Positions 8,092 to 15,573 are shown, numbered from the stretch's first letter. The stretch is 20,724 nt of DNA from Eubacterium sp. CAG:274 (GCA_000432155.1 FR888492.1:11106-31829); one strand, 5' to 3'. Numbers and translations are program-made. The notes: generated by a model not told the origin, from the sequence alone.

Positions 8092-10953
8092 TTAATCTAA
8101 TATATATGATGTATAACTTGTTGTATAAAGCGATGGAGTATTAACAAATATCCAATCTGTTATATAATCTCCGTCTGTATTTTCAGCAGAGGCAATATAA
8201 TGTTTTCTCAAATAAAACCTTACATTACCGGATAAGTTTTTAACTTCGAAACCAAAGAGTGCCTTTGCACCATCTGCCCATTGAGCACTAGATGTCATAT
8301 CAGCATTTAGCACAGGAGATGACTTTCCATCAAGTGCCCAACCTGTTATAGGGTTTTCTACGAACATATCATATCTTTGGTCTTGTGACGGAAGTTCTTG
8401 ATTTCCCCAAACCACACCGTCATAATAAGCTACCTTTGACTTTACAAACATAGGCTCTACAGCATTAGGGTCAAAATCGTCACTAACACTTGCACAAATA
8501 TCAAAGCCTACTGCGTCCCATTTACTCTTTTCAGCTTCTTCCAGTTCTTTGTTATTCATACCCCAACTGAAAGCCCCTGCAACAGCAAAGCCATATCTTG
8601 CTGTATCTTCGCCAATGTCTGTATTTTCTCTGTATATTACTACATCTCTATATACATTATCGTATTTAATAGTCTTTGTGTCACTTTCTAAACCGTCACC
8701 TATACTAGCAGCCTTTACTCTGTAATAGTGACCACTACCAGACTTAACTATAATACCTGGGTCATAATTAACCATTTGCTCCTCATCAGCATACTTTGAA
8801 TTACTTGGTATATCTACATTAATGTTAAGGCTTACTGCACTTAAACTATAGTAATACGCTGAAACAGCAATAGTGTTTTTATGTTCATCTGTAGCCATAA
8901 AGTACACAGGTGTCTGAGCACTACTTAGACAGACCTCGCCTATTTCTACACTACCGTCAAAGTAAATAGCACAAGATGTATAAATATCTGAAAGATACTG
9001 TGATAATTCACTACTATCCTGTCCCCATACTTCTACATAATTTTTATTTGACCTTATCTGTGCATCTGATGTTTTTGAGAAAACTAAGTTTTCAGGACTG
9101 CCACTAAGAGTTATAGCTCCTCGCTGTCCTATGGTTTCGTTATAGTAAATATCTGTCTTATTTATTGTGACTTTACAATCATTACTAGCTGCCAATATAC
9201 CCATACCATGATTATATGCAATATCCGCACCATTTATTTCAATCTCCGAACCAGAACCTAAAGGATTTATTATAGCGTATTGAACTGGTGACCACGCAGC
9301 ACTATGATTTACAGAATAATTTCTTACAAGGGATACCTTTTCATTTAAAACAATTTTACCACCCTTGACACCAATAAAAGCACCAAAGCTAGAACCCATA
9401 TTTGTTCCATTTATCATTGGGCTTAATTTCTGGTTAGAAGAATCATATTGGAAACCGCCATCAAAAATTACTGCATCTGCATAATTTTCTGTACCAATAG
9501 TAAGTTCTGCACCGTCTGAAACCACTATAAAGTTTTCCAAACTTAATGAAGTCCAATCATTTAACTTCTTTGTATAGTCTGATGTATCTCTGATAATAGA
9601 ATGTCTTCTACCGTTAGATACAAGTGTTACCTTTGTGTTACTGCCTGAAAGCAAAGGTGCTCTACCACCATCTCCGTACTGATAACTATTGCCGTCATTA
9701 GATATATCATTAGAATTAATATAATAATCTTCATTCAATGTAATTGTGGCTGTTTTTCCACTAGCAGCAGTTATTGCTTCAAGTAATGTTAAACATTGAG
9801 TAACATTGTTATTGCTATCTGTTACTGTAAAGATACCGTCTGTCACTTCTGCACTTTCGCCCTCTGTACCCCCTGAAACAAAGGCAAATTTAAAGGCTTT
9901 TATCTTAGAAGTAACTGAATATATGTAATATGTCTTACCAGCCTCAAGTTTATAAGCTCCTTCAAAAATTAAATCCTTTTGTTTTTCGTTATAAACTTTA
10001 TTATTACATATGTAAGATGTTTTTCTACTACCTAAACCAACTTTTACATAAAATGTACCATCTGTTGGAGCTGTAAACGCATAGTATGAACCGGTACTTG
10101 GAACTCTGTTTTTAACAGTTGGGTTAGTAGAACCTTGTACATATTTTCCGTCAATAGAACTGTTTTTAGGTGACATATTTTCGCCTATAATAAGACCATT
10201 GTCATCGCCAGCAGTTGCACCCTCTGCATATTTATCCGAACTAAAATCCCAATATGTAGCCTTTTCTGTTTCTGGCCAATCTACAGGTGTCTGTGTAGTT
10301 TCTTCAGTTGTAGACTCTGTAGTTCCCTCAGTAGTAGACTCAAACTCTCCCTGTTCTCCTACAAACTCTAAGTAGTAAATCTGTATTTTAGACCCACTTA
10401 CATAGGCTGTATAAGTAGTTCCCCTTTCAACATCGTAGGTCGCTTTCTTATACAAACTTGCACCAGTTTTGTTTTCTACAGTTTCTCCAAAAATATAACC
10501 AGTTTTACCCTTGCTTATTTTATAAGCTATAGTAAACTTACCATTTGATTTAGGAGTAAACTTAATACCTGCATTATTTGCTACAGCTGTAATACTGTTG
10601 CTAAACTGAATTCCGTCAATTTTAGCACCACCACCAATAGTAAAACCACCATTTACAAATTTAAGTCCATTTTCTTCTGAGTCTTTAGTACGGTCTGAAC
10701 TTAAATCCCATACATAGGTATTATTTTCTTCCGATTCCCCCAATGTGGTTGTTTCAGTTTCATCTTCTACAGCTATAACCTTTGTTGTTGTTTCTGTTGT
10801 TTCCGTTGTGGACTCTGAAGTGCTATCCCACTTACCAGCAATATCTCCATAGTCTATTTGTGTAGAACCTCCAACATCATCGCCAGCATAAACTGACAAT
10901 ACCAAGTTTGCACTCATTAAAAAAGTCAATACAAGTGCTAAAAGTTTTTTCAT
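8092..10953 (-). CDS. Secreted protein with two repeated modules and a right-handed beta-helix-like domain
   Basis: 953 aa from the ATG at 10953, chosen because it gives a signal peptide (MKKLLALVLTFLMSANLVLS, cleavage near VYAG) and sits 8 nt after GGGGGG. The longer frame from 11055 begins at the predicted transcription start and lacks such a site. Residues 44-75 and 205-230 are Thr/Glu-rich linkers. Modules at about 79-199 (starting YVWDLSSD) and 233-360 (starting TYWDFSSD) are related beta-sandwich-like units, each ending in a YxxExGxTYxxYxxxSK-type strand, perhaps carbohydrate binding. Residues about 372-680 look like a pectin-lyase-type beta-helix (GAELTIG, GGKIVLNE, GSEIEING, CKVTINKTDI). 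The last ~270 residues are beta-rich and unassigned. No sorting signal (LPxTG) or lipobox is visible, so it may be released or held non-covalently. Possibly a polysaccharide lyase-like or adhesive protein; no catalytic residues were identified. Confidence 0.85.
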   Translation of the reverse strand: MKKLLALVLTFLMSANLVLSVYAGDDVGGSTQIDYGDIAGKWDSTSESTTETTETTTKVIAVEDETETTTLGESEENNTYVWDLSSDRTKDSEENGLKFVNGGFTIGGGAKIDGIQFSNSITAVANNAGIKFTPKSNGKFTIAYKISKGKTGYIFGETVENKTGASLYKKATYDVERGTTYTAYVSGSKIQIYYLEFVGEQGEFESTTEGTTESTTEETTQTPVDWPETEKATYWDFSSDKYAEGATAGDDNGLIIGENMSPKNSSIDGKYVQGSTNPTVKNRVPSTGSYYAFTAPTDGTFYVKVGLGSRKTSYICNNKVYNEKQKDLIFEGAYKLEAGKTYYIYSVTSKIKAFKFAFVSGGTEGESAEVTDGIFTVTDSNNNVTQCLTLLEAITAASGKTATITLNEDYYINSNDISNDGNSYQYGDGGRAPLLSGSNTKVTLVSNGRRHSIIRDTSDYTKKLNDWTSLSLENFIVVSDGAELTIGTENYADAVIFDGGFQYDSSNQKLSPMINGTNMGSSFGAFIGVKGGKIVLNEKVSLVRNYSVNHSAAWSPVQYAIINPLGSGSEIEINGADIAYNHGMGILAASNDCKVTINKTDIYYNETIGQRGAITLSGSPENLVFSKTSDAQIRSNKNYVEVWGQDSSELSQYLSDIYTSCAIYFDGSVEIGEVCLSSAQTPVYFMATDEHKNTIAVSAYYYSLSAVSLNINVDIPSNSKYADEEQMVNYDPGIIVKSGSGHYYRVKAASIGDGLESDTKTIKYDNVYRDVVIYRENTDIGEDTARYGFAVAGAFSWGMNNKELEEAEKSKWDAVGFDICASVSDDFDPNAVEPMFVKSKVAYYDGVVWGNQELPSQDQRYDMFVENPITGWALDGKSSPVLNADMTSSAQWADGAKALFGFEVKNLSGNVRFYLRKHYIASAENTDGDYITDWIFVNTPSLYTTSYTSYILD

Positions 10954-11066
10954 AAAATAATCCCCCCGTTTTGAATAAACTTTAGCTAATTCTGAATTTC
11001 CCATTTTTCCAGAATTATAATTGGATATTACATTACATAAACTTATTTGCAACACCTCTTACCTGC

Positions 11067-11095
11067 ATTATACTACCGTAATATAAATTTTACAA
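11067..11095 (-). promoter_or_regulatory. Sigma-A type promoter of the beta-helix protein gene
   Basis: Minus strand: -35 TTGTAA (11090-11095), 17-bp spacer, perfect -10 TATAAT (11067-11072). Transcription would start near 11060, leaving a leader of about 107 nt. An 8-bp stem (TAATTCTG at 10987-10994 with CAGAATTA at 11010-11017) lies in this leader. No known riboswitch pattern was recognised in it. Confidence 0.7.
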
Positions 11096-11608
11096 TATAT
11101 AATTTTAACAATTTTCTATGTATTTTTTTATAAAACATCATTAAATTATAAAGGTACTAGTATACAACATTAGAATTAAAAAAATATATACGCTAAATTT
11201 TAGGTTTTCTTAATAAAACAATATAAATTCTTTTTTATTTCATTTAATAAAATTTTTTCTCAATATTCTTTTTATAGACTTATTCCTTTTCGCCTTTAAA
11301 ACTCGCTATTTTAAAGGCTTTTATATTATTTGCTATATTAAACTATTATAGAACAATTATATTAAAATAATTTTAAATATAATATAAATTATTACTTGGA
11401 AATTATACTTCAATTAATTTAATTAATAAAAGTCAAATACTTTTTTAAGATTTTCTTATAAAATACATAATTTACTAACATTTTTGACACAAGTATATAT
11501 TTTCACAATTTGTTCACATATACACATTTTATACTCTTTTATTTTAGTTATATTTAATTTTATACATTTACTTTTATAAATTATGCAAAAAACTTTATTA
11601 TATTCAGA
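11096..11608. other. AT-rich intergenic stretch without a credible gene
   Basis: This ~510-bp stretch is extremely AT-rich. Short frames occur, including a 61-codon frame on minus at 11456-11641, but that one lacks a ribosome binding site and has a composition expected by chance. The only clear structure is the hairpin at 11292-11318. Promoter-like A/T motifs are too frequent here to be informative. Confidence 0.6.
11292..11318. other. Perfect 10-bp hairpin in AT-rich gap
   Basis: GCCTTTAAAA and TTTTAAAGGC flank the 7-nt loop CTCGCTA. Only a short TTTT follows on plus, so it is at best a weak terminator there. It is an island of higher GC about 340 bp upstream of the beta-helix protein start and upstream of that gene's predicted promoter. 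Confidence 0.5.
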
Positions 11609-11669
11609 ACAAATTAACTTTGTTAATTTGTGACTTAACAAGTTAAGTCATCGGATTTATCTTTCCGAT
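11609..11669. repeat. Three tandem perfect hairpins
   Basis: Three adjacent inverted repeats fill 61 bp: ACAAATTAAC/GTTAATTTGT (11609-11631, loop TTT), GACTTAAC/GTTAAGTC (11632-11649, loop AA) and ATCGGA/TCCGAT (11650-11669, 8-nt loop). No spacer separates them. In the minus direction they directly follow the terminator of the MerR operon. The class of element is not recognised. Confidence 0.6.
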
Positions 11670-11676
11670 TCACTAT

Positions 11677-11709
11677 AAAAAAGCTACCCTGCTTTTTAAC
11701 AGGGTAGCT
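11677..11709 (-). terminator. Intrinsic terminator of the flavoprotein-cupin-merR operon
   Basis: Perfect 10-bp stem AGCTACCCTG/CAGGGTAGCT (11682-11691 and 11700-11709) with an 8-nt loop, followed on minus by six T. It starts 12 bp after the MerR stop codon. Confidence 0.9.
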
Positions 11710-11721
11710 AATCATCAAATA

Positions 11722-12087
11722 TTATATTTTTTTACTTTTAACAATTCTATCGTAATTTTCTATTTTATAGTTAAGTCTGTCGAGAGTAGATGCTATTTCT
11801 CTTTGCTTTTCTTCCAATAGCTCTTTCTGCTCAATAAGCAACTGTTTTCTTGCCTCAATGGTTTCATCGCCCATTTGGAAAAGCTTTACATACTCTATCA
11901 AAGCCTCTATCTGAAGTCCGGCACTTCTCATACATTTTATAAAATTAACCCAATTACAAGAAGACTCGTCATAATCTCTTAAACCACTTTTAGTTCTTGG
12001 TACTGGTGGTATAAGTCCTATTCTTTCATAATAACGCAAAGTATCTGCTGTTATATTATATTTTTTACTAACTTCTGAAATAGTCAT
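11722..12087 (-). CDS. MerR-family regulator, AdhR/NmlR-like
   Basis: 121 aa, the usual length for short MerR regulators. The N-terminal winged helix shows ISEVSKKYNITADTLRYYER, followed by a GLI-PP-R-GLRDYDE region and a long C-terminal coiled coil (about 75-115) for dimerisation. Cys44 and Cys52 are present; Cys52 is in register with the Cys reported as the electrophile-sensing residue of B. subtilis AdhR (from memory). Such regulators respond to aldehydes, quinones or thiol stress by twisting promoters with a long spacer. It is the last gene of the operon, 18 bp after the cupin stop, with GGAG upstream. The operon promoter has a 19-bp spacer overlapping an imperfect dyad, so autoregulation is likely. 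Confidence 0.88.
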   Translation of the reverse strand: MTISEVSKKYNITADTLRYYERIGLIPPVPRTKSGLRDYDESSCNWVNFIKCMRSAGLQIEALIEYVKLFQMGDETIEARKQLLIEQKELLEEKQREIASTLDRLNYKIENYDRIVKSKKI

Positions 12088-12105
12088 AAAATCAACTCCT
12101 TAAAA

Positions 12106-12543
12106 TTATGAGAGCTTGTCATATTCCTCATCAGCTACAGGTTCGCACCATTCATTTTTACAGTTTTCTCCTGGACATTCAACAGCTATATGACTAAACC
12201 AACTATCCTTTTTAGCACCATGCCAATGCTTAACTTCTGCGGGAATAGTAATTACTGTACCAGGTGTAATACTAACAGCCTCTTTACCTTCTTCCTGATA
12301 CCAACCCTCGCCGGCAGTACATACTAAAATCTGACCGCCACCACTTGTTGCATGATGAATATGCCAATTATTTCTACACTTTGGTTCAAAAGTTACATTT
12401 GCCATAAATACTGGAGCTTTACCAAACTCTGTTAATGGCTTTAAAAAAGAATTACCAGTAAAATACTGTGCATAAGCATCGTTTGGAGCACCAATACCAA
12501 AAGAATCTACCTTTTCAAATTCACTTCTATCATTATATTTCAT
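12106..12543 (-). CDS. Single-domain cupin protein
   Basis: 145 aa. Cupin motif 1 has His61 and His63 (NWHIHHA) and Gln71 in the region usually holding the third ligand; motif 2 is PGTVITIPAEVKHWHG with His106 and His108. These are likely metal ligands. The C-terminus (CPGENCKNEWCEPV) is typical of cupins found with carboxymuconolactone decarboxylases and MerR regulators in Firmicutes. No substrate can be deduced. No signal peptide is seen, so it is cytoplasmic. The start is set by AAGAGGTG upstream. It is the middle gene of a three-gene operon (24 bp after the flavoprotein stop, 18 bp before merR), which suggests a role in redox or electrophile handling. Confidence 0.85.
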   Translation of the reverse strand: MKYNDRSEFEKVDSFGIGAPNDAYAQYFTGNSFLKPLTEFGKAPVFMANVTFEPKCRNNWHIHHATSGGGQILVCTAGEGWYQEEGKEAVSITPGTVITIPAEVKHWHGAKKDSWFSHIAVECPGENCKNEWCEPVADEEYDKLS

Positions 12544-12567
12544 ATTAAAAACACCTCTTTCTTTTTA

Positions 12568-13104
12568 TTAAGCATTTTTTCCTAATTCAAAAGCCTCTTT
12601 GAAAGCCTTTGTATTTTTTATTTCGCCTTTATTCCAAGCACCAACACCATAGATAATGCCCTTTTCAACTGCATTTGGTAAACAATCTTCTGTAAAACCT
12701 CTGATTGCCTCAACAGTTCTGTTAAGCATTTTTTCATTAGTATCAGCAGCTGTAAGAATAAAGTAAAATTCCTTATTTGCCATTTCTGTATATCTTGGCA
12801 CACAACGGTCAATAAATACTTTAAGCTGTCCTGCCATTGAATAAAAATATACAGGAGTTGCCAAAACAATTACATCAGCTTCTACCATTTTATCATTTAA
12901 TTCTACCATATCGTCTTTTTGGATACATTTGCTAGTGTTATAGCAAGCACCACAGCCAAGACAAACATTAATTTTCTTGTCGGCTAAAAAAACTTTTTCA
13001 ACCTTATTTCCTGCCTCTAAAGCACCCTTAATAAATTCATCACACAATAAATCAGAATTTCCGTTTCTTCTAGGACTTGATGAAATTACAAGTATATTTT
13101 TCAT
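12568..13104 (-). CDS. Iron-sulfur flavoprotein-like / NADPH-dependent FMN reductase family protein
   Basis: 178 aa with a flavodoxin-like fold. SSSPRRNGNS (8-17) is the FMN phosphate loop, and ATPVYFYSMAGQLKVFIDR (82-100) is the second flavin-contact segment typical of this family. Cys48, Cys51, Cys54 and Cys60 fit the compact C-x2-C-x2-C-x(4-7)-C pattern described for archaeal Isf proteins, where it binds a 4Fe-4S cluster; the cluster here is inferred. Likely a cytoplasmic electron-transfer or quinone/nitro-reducing enzyme. It is the first gene of the operon with the cupin and MerR; GAGGG precedes the ATG. The promoter at 13190-13220 gives a leader of about 80 nt. Confidence 0.87.
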   Translation of the reverse strand: MKNILVISSSPRRNGNSDLLCDEFIKGALEAGNKVEKVFLADKKINVCLGCGACYNTSKCIQKDDMVELNDKMVEADVIVLATPVYFYSMAGQLKVFIDRCVPRYTEMANKEFYFILTAADTNEKMLNRTVEAIRGFTEDCLPNAVEKGIIYGVGAWNKGEIKNTKAFKEAFELGKNA

Positions 13105-13189
13105 TCGCTTTCCCTCTTTTCATTCTAACACATTGAATATGAAATTTAAAATTCTTTGTTTAAATCACATAGATTTTCTTTCCAATAAT

Positions 13190-13220
13190 AGTTTAACACT
13201 TGGAGTGAACTCAATGTCAA
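13190..13220 (-). promoter_or_regulatory. MerR-type promoter with 19-bp spacer and imperfect dyad operator
   Basis: Minus strand: perfect -35 TTGACA (13215-13220), 19-bp spacer, -10 TAAACT (13190-13195). Within the spacer, CTTGGAGT-GA-ACTCAATG (13199-13216, plus strand) is a dyad matching 6 of 8 per half. It resembles the CTTGGAGT...ACTCCAAG operators known for MerR-family activators. The long spacer is the hallmark of MerR activation by DNA distortion, so the operon's own MerR is the likely regulator. Confidence 0.8.
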
Positions 13221-13275
13221 TATGTAAATTAAAGAAAATTTGTAAAATATAATATTTTCTTAAATATTTAATCCC

Positions 13276-13327
13276 TTGATAATAGTACCATTTCATACTA
13301 TAATCATTTTAGCACGAAATGATACTA
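13276..13327 (+). promoter_or_regulatory. Promoter with two MarR-type operators for the MarR-MATE operon
   Basis: Promoter: TTGATA (13276-13281), 17-bp spacer, TATAAT (13299-13304). Two copies of an 18-bp semi-palindrome, TAGTACCATTTCATACTA (13283-13300) and TAGCACGAAATGATACTA (13310-13327), lie in opposite orientation; one matches the reverse complement of the other at 15 of 18 positions. The first fills the -35/-10 spacer and the second covers the start site up to the GGAGG. Binding would block transcription, as expected for MarR autorepression. Confidence 0.78.
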
Positions 13328-13340
13328 TTGGAGGTTTAGT

Positions 13341-13787
13341 ATGGATAATTTATTATTAACAAAAGAACTTGATAGGTTTTACTATTTGTGGAGAGAAAGT
13401 ATTGCTATATATGAAGATTGGGCTAAGCAATATGGATTATCTAACAATGTTGTTATGGTTATGGAAAGTATTTACAATAACAGAGAAAACTGTACTCCTA
13501 GCAGTATAAGCCATAAGTGGTTTATACCAAAACAGACTTTAAATTCAATTTTAAGAGATTTCGAAAAAAAGGAATATATAACTCTTTTACCACACCCTAA
13601 AGACAAAAGAAACAAGGTCATTCAACTTACAAAAAAAGGCGAAGAAATTATTGGTAAAATAGTTTTGAAACTAAGAAAATTAGAATTTTATACTCTTAAT
13701 CAAATGGGAAAAGAAAAAATAGACAATATGAATGATGGACTAGAAGAATTTATAAGGCTATTCCGAGAGGGTGGAAAAAATGAATAG
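13341..13787 (+). CDS. MarR-family regulator, MepR-like
   Basis: 148 aa, typical MarR size. The winged helix-turn-helix spans about 35-105: the recognition helix region is IPKQTLNSILRDFEKKEYI and the wing is PHPKDKRNKVIQLTKKG. Terminal helices form the dimer interface. The start follows GGAGG with a 6-nt spacer. Its end overlaps the start of the MATE exporter, so both are translated from one mRNA. This layout matches S. aureus mepR-mepA, in which MepR represses itself and a multidrug exporter until a cationic ligand binds. The two 18-bp palindromes in its promoter support autorepression. The real inducer is unknown. Confidence 0.88.
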   Translation: MDNLLLTKELDRFYYLWRESIAIYEDWAKQYGLSNNVVMVMESIYNNRENCTPSSISHKWFIPKQTLNSILRDFEKKEYITLLPHPKDKRNKVIQLTKKGEEIIGKIVLKLRKLEFYTLNQMGKEKIDNMNDGLEEFIRLFREGGKNE

Positions 13788-15078
13788 AAATAAGGAATTT
13801 TTCAAATATGTTATTCCTACAATAATATCCTTTACTTTGACAGGAATTTACTCCATTGTAGATGGATTTTTTGTAGGCAACAGTATAGGAGATGTAGGTC
13901 TTTCATCAATAAATATAGCTTATCCCATTTCTGCACTTATTCAATCATTTGGTATAGGCATAGGTATGGGTGGCTCTGTAAGATATTCTATTGAAAAAGC
14001 TGAAAAAAATAATGACAGAGCAAAGTCTTTTATTGGTGGAACAATACAATTATTAACTATTGCTAGCCTTTTATGCACTATACTTTTATATTTATTTTCT
14101 GAACCACTTTTAAGACTTTTAGGTGCTGATGGGGAAGTATTAGCACAAAGTAAATCATATATAGATGTTATTGCTCTGGGTTCATTTTTTCAAATTTTCA
14201 GTACAGCCTTTATACCCATTATAAGAAATTTAGGAGGTGCTTACTTTGCCACAATAACTATGATGTTAGGCTTTATTTCAAACATTATATTTGACTATAT
14301 TTTTATATGGCAATTGAATTTAGGTACTTTTGGTGCAGGTTTAGCAACAGTTATTGGGCAAGCTGTTGCTCTTATTGTAGGACTTATGTACCTTATAAAG
14401 AAAAAGGGTATCACTTTCAAAACTTATAAACATAACCTATTAAACATATGGAAATCTATTTTAAAAATAGGTATTGCACCTTTTGGACTTAACCTCTCAC
14501 CTAATTTTTCACTTATACTTATAAACCGTTTTTCTGTTTTCTACGGTGGTGAGGAGGCAATAGCCAGTTATGCCTGTGTTTCTTATGTTATAGTAATTGT
14601 TTACTTGATACTTCAAGGCGTAGGCGACGGAAGTCAGCCATTAATTAGCAAATACTACGGAGAGGGGAAAGCTCAAGACTTAAAATATATCCAAAAAATA
14701 GCATTAGTTTTTGCACTTTTCCTCTCAGCTCTTGGTATATTGGCACTTTACCTAGTGCGTTTTGAAGTAGGAAAATTACTTGGTGCATCAGATTTTGTTG
14801 TTAATTATACCGGAAAAGTATTTCCTATATTTTTAATAGCAATTCCTTTTATAGGTATTAACCGCATTATAACAGCTGGTTTTTATGCTTCTGAAAAAAG
14901 TATTTACTCGTATATTTTAACATATATAGAGCCTGTTTTAATGCTTATTTTTCTCCTTGTTCTCCCACCTTTCTTCGGTGGTCAGATTATGGTATGGTGG
15001 AGCATTTCCCTTGCTAGAATTTTGTCCGCAGTTTTAGCAGTGGTTTTAAAAAAATGTGATAAATTGGCTGTAGCATAA
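13780..15078 (+). CDS. MATE-family multidrug/cation exporter, MepA-like
   Basis: 432 aa from the ATG at 13780, chosen over the in-frame GTG at 13771 because GAGAGG lies 9 nt before it; the GTG lies almost inside that site. It is a polytopic membrane protein with about 12 hydrophobic segments. The opening FKYVIPTIISFTLTGIYSIV and the segment VDGFFVGNSIGDVGLSSINI are characteristic of the MepA/DinF-type MATE group, with a second half of similar pattern (GVGDGSQPLISKYYGEGK). Such proteins export cationic drugs or toxic metabolites using Na+ or H+ gradients. The ATG overlaps the MarR stop by 8 bp. No terminator is visible after the stop; the HicB promoter begins 14 bp later. Confidence 0.9.
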   Translation: MNRNKEFFKYVIPTIISFTLTGIYSIVDGFFVGNSIGDVGLSSINIAYPISALIQSFGIGIGMGGSVRYSIEKAEKNNDRAKSFIGGTIQLLTIASLLCTILLYLFSEPLLRLLGADGEVLAQSKSYIDVIALGSFFQIFSTAFIPIIRNLGGAYFATITMMLGFISNIIFDYIFIWQLNLGTFGAGLATVIGQAVALIVGLMYLIKKKGITFKTYKHNLLNIWKSILKIGIAPFGLNLSPNFSLILINRFSVFYGGEEAIASYACVSYVIVIVYLILQGVGDGSQPLISKYYGEGKAQDLKYIQKIALVFALFLSALGILALYLVRFEVGKLLGASDFVVNYTGKVFPIFLIAIPFIGINRIITAGFYASEKSIYSYILTYIEPVLMLIFLLVLPPFFGGQIMVWWSISLARILSAVLAVVLKKCDKLAVA

Positions 15079-15091
15079 ATATAAAAAAATA

Positions 15092-15120
15092 TTGACATCA
15101 TATATAACACCACATATAAT
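15092..15120 (+). promoter_or_regulatory. Perfect consensus promoter for the HicB-like gene, with inverted repeats
   Basis: TTGACA (15092-15097), 17-bp spacer, TATAAT (15115-15120): both boxes match the sigma-A consensus exactly. Inverted repeats GACAT/ATGTC (15094-15098, 15124-15128) and ACATCAT/ATGATGT (15095-15101, 15136-15142) bracket the promoter. They are candidate operator halves for the RHH domain of HicB. Confidence 0.8.
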
Positions 15121-15150
15121 ATTATGTCGTAGAAAATGATGTGAATAATA

Positions 15151-15513
15151 ATGAAAAATATTGATTATTATATGGCATTAACTTACAAAATGGAAATTGT
15201 AGAAGATAAAGATGAAGGTGGTTTTGTCGTTTCTTATCCTGACCTTCCTGGTTGCATTACTTGTGGCGAAACAATAGAAACAGCCATATCAAATGCAAAT
15301 GATGCAAAAAGGACTTGGATTGAGGCTGCCCTCGAATCTGGTATAGAAATTCAAGAACCAAATAATTTAGAGGAATATTCTGGTCAGTTTAAACTTAGAA
15401 TTCCTCGTAGTCTGCATCGTTCATTAGCTGAACACTCAAAAAAAGAGGGTATAAGTATGAATCAATATTGTGTATATCTTCTTTCTCGTAATGATGCTTT
15501 ATATTTGAAATAA
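15151..15513 (+). CDS. HicB-family antitoxin-like protein, no HicA neighbour
   Basis: 120 aa. The N-terminal part (about 8-70) is the HicB RNase-H-like fold: YKMEIVEDKDEGGFVVSYP, DLPGC, then the GETIETAISNANDAK helix and W56. The C-terminal part (78-113, FKLRIPRSLHRSLAEHSKKE followed by GISMNQYCVYLLS) is a ribbon-helix-helix DNA-binding domain. HicB normally neutralises the small mRNA interferase HicA and represses the operon. Here only 72 bp separate the gene from the MATE stop and only a terminator follows, so no ~60-aa HicA fits. The start at 15151 matches the family's MKNxxYYM beginning, though the Shine-Dalgarno is weak. It may be an orphan regulator, an antitoxin acting in trans, or a remnant of a pair. 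Confidence 0.85.
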   Translation: MKNIDYYMALTYKMEIVEDKDEGGFVVSYPDLPGCITCGETIETAISNANDAKRTWIEAALESGIEIQEPNNLEEYSGQFKLRIPRSLHRSLAEHSKKEGISMNQYCVYLLSRNDALYLK

Positions 15514-15516
15514 TAT

Positions 15517-15558
15517 AAAAATAGGTTTCAAGCATTTTTTTGCTTGAAACCTATTTTT
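15517..15558. terminator. Bidirectional terminator between hicB-like and walK
   Basis: Perfect 18-bp stem (15517-15534 with 15541-15558) around a T6 loop; the core is ATAGGTTTCAAGCA. The A-rich left arm and T-rich right arm supply U tracts in both directions. It lies 4 bp after the HicB-like stop and 16 bp from the WalK stop. Confidence 0.9.
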
Positions 15559-15573
15559 ATTTTTTTATGGTGG

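Noticed and set aside
10954..11055. Longer start (987 aa) for the beta-helix protein
   Set aside because: The 34 extra residues precede a perfect signal peptide and lack a ribosome binding site. The start would sit at the predicted transcription start, whereas GGGGGG lies correctly before the ATG at 10953.
11456..11641. 61-codon frame on minus in the AT-rich gap
   Set aside because: No ribosome binding site, its start lies within the hairpin cluster, and its composition (Lys/Ile/Cys-rich) is that of random AT-rich DNA.
12977..13252. 91-codon plus-strand frame opposite the flavoprotein gene
   Set aside because: It overlaps a gene with clear motifs on the other strand and runs through the MerR-type promoter; no ribosome binding site.
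13771..13779. GTG start for the MATE exporter
   Set aside because: It lies immediately next to the GAGAGG site. The ATG nine bases downstream has proper spacing and the family-like N-terminus.
15079..15150. Search for a HicA toxin between the MATE and HicB-like genes
   Set aside because: Only 72 bp, occupied by a promoter; no frame of suitable length or HicA motif on either strand.
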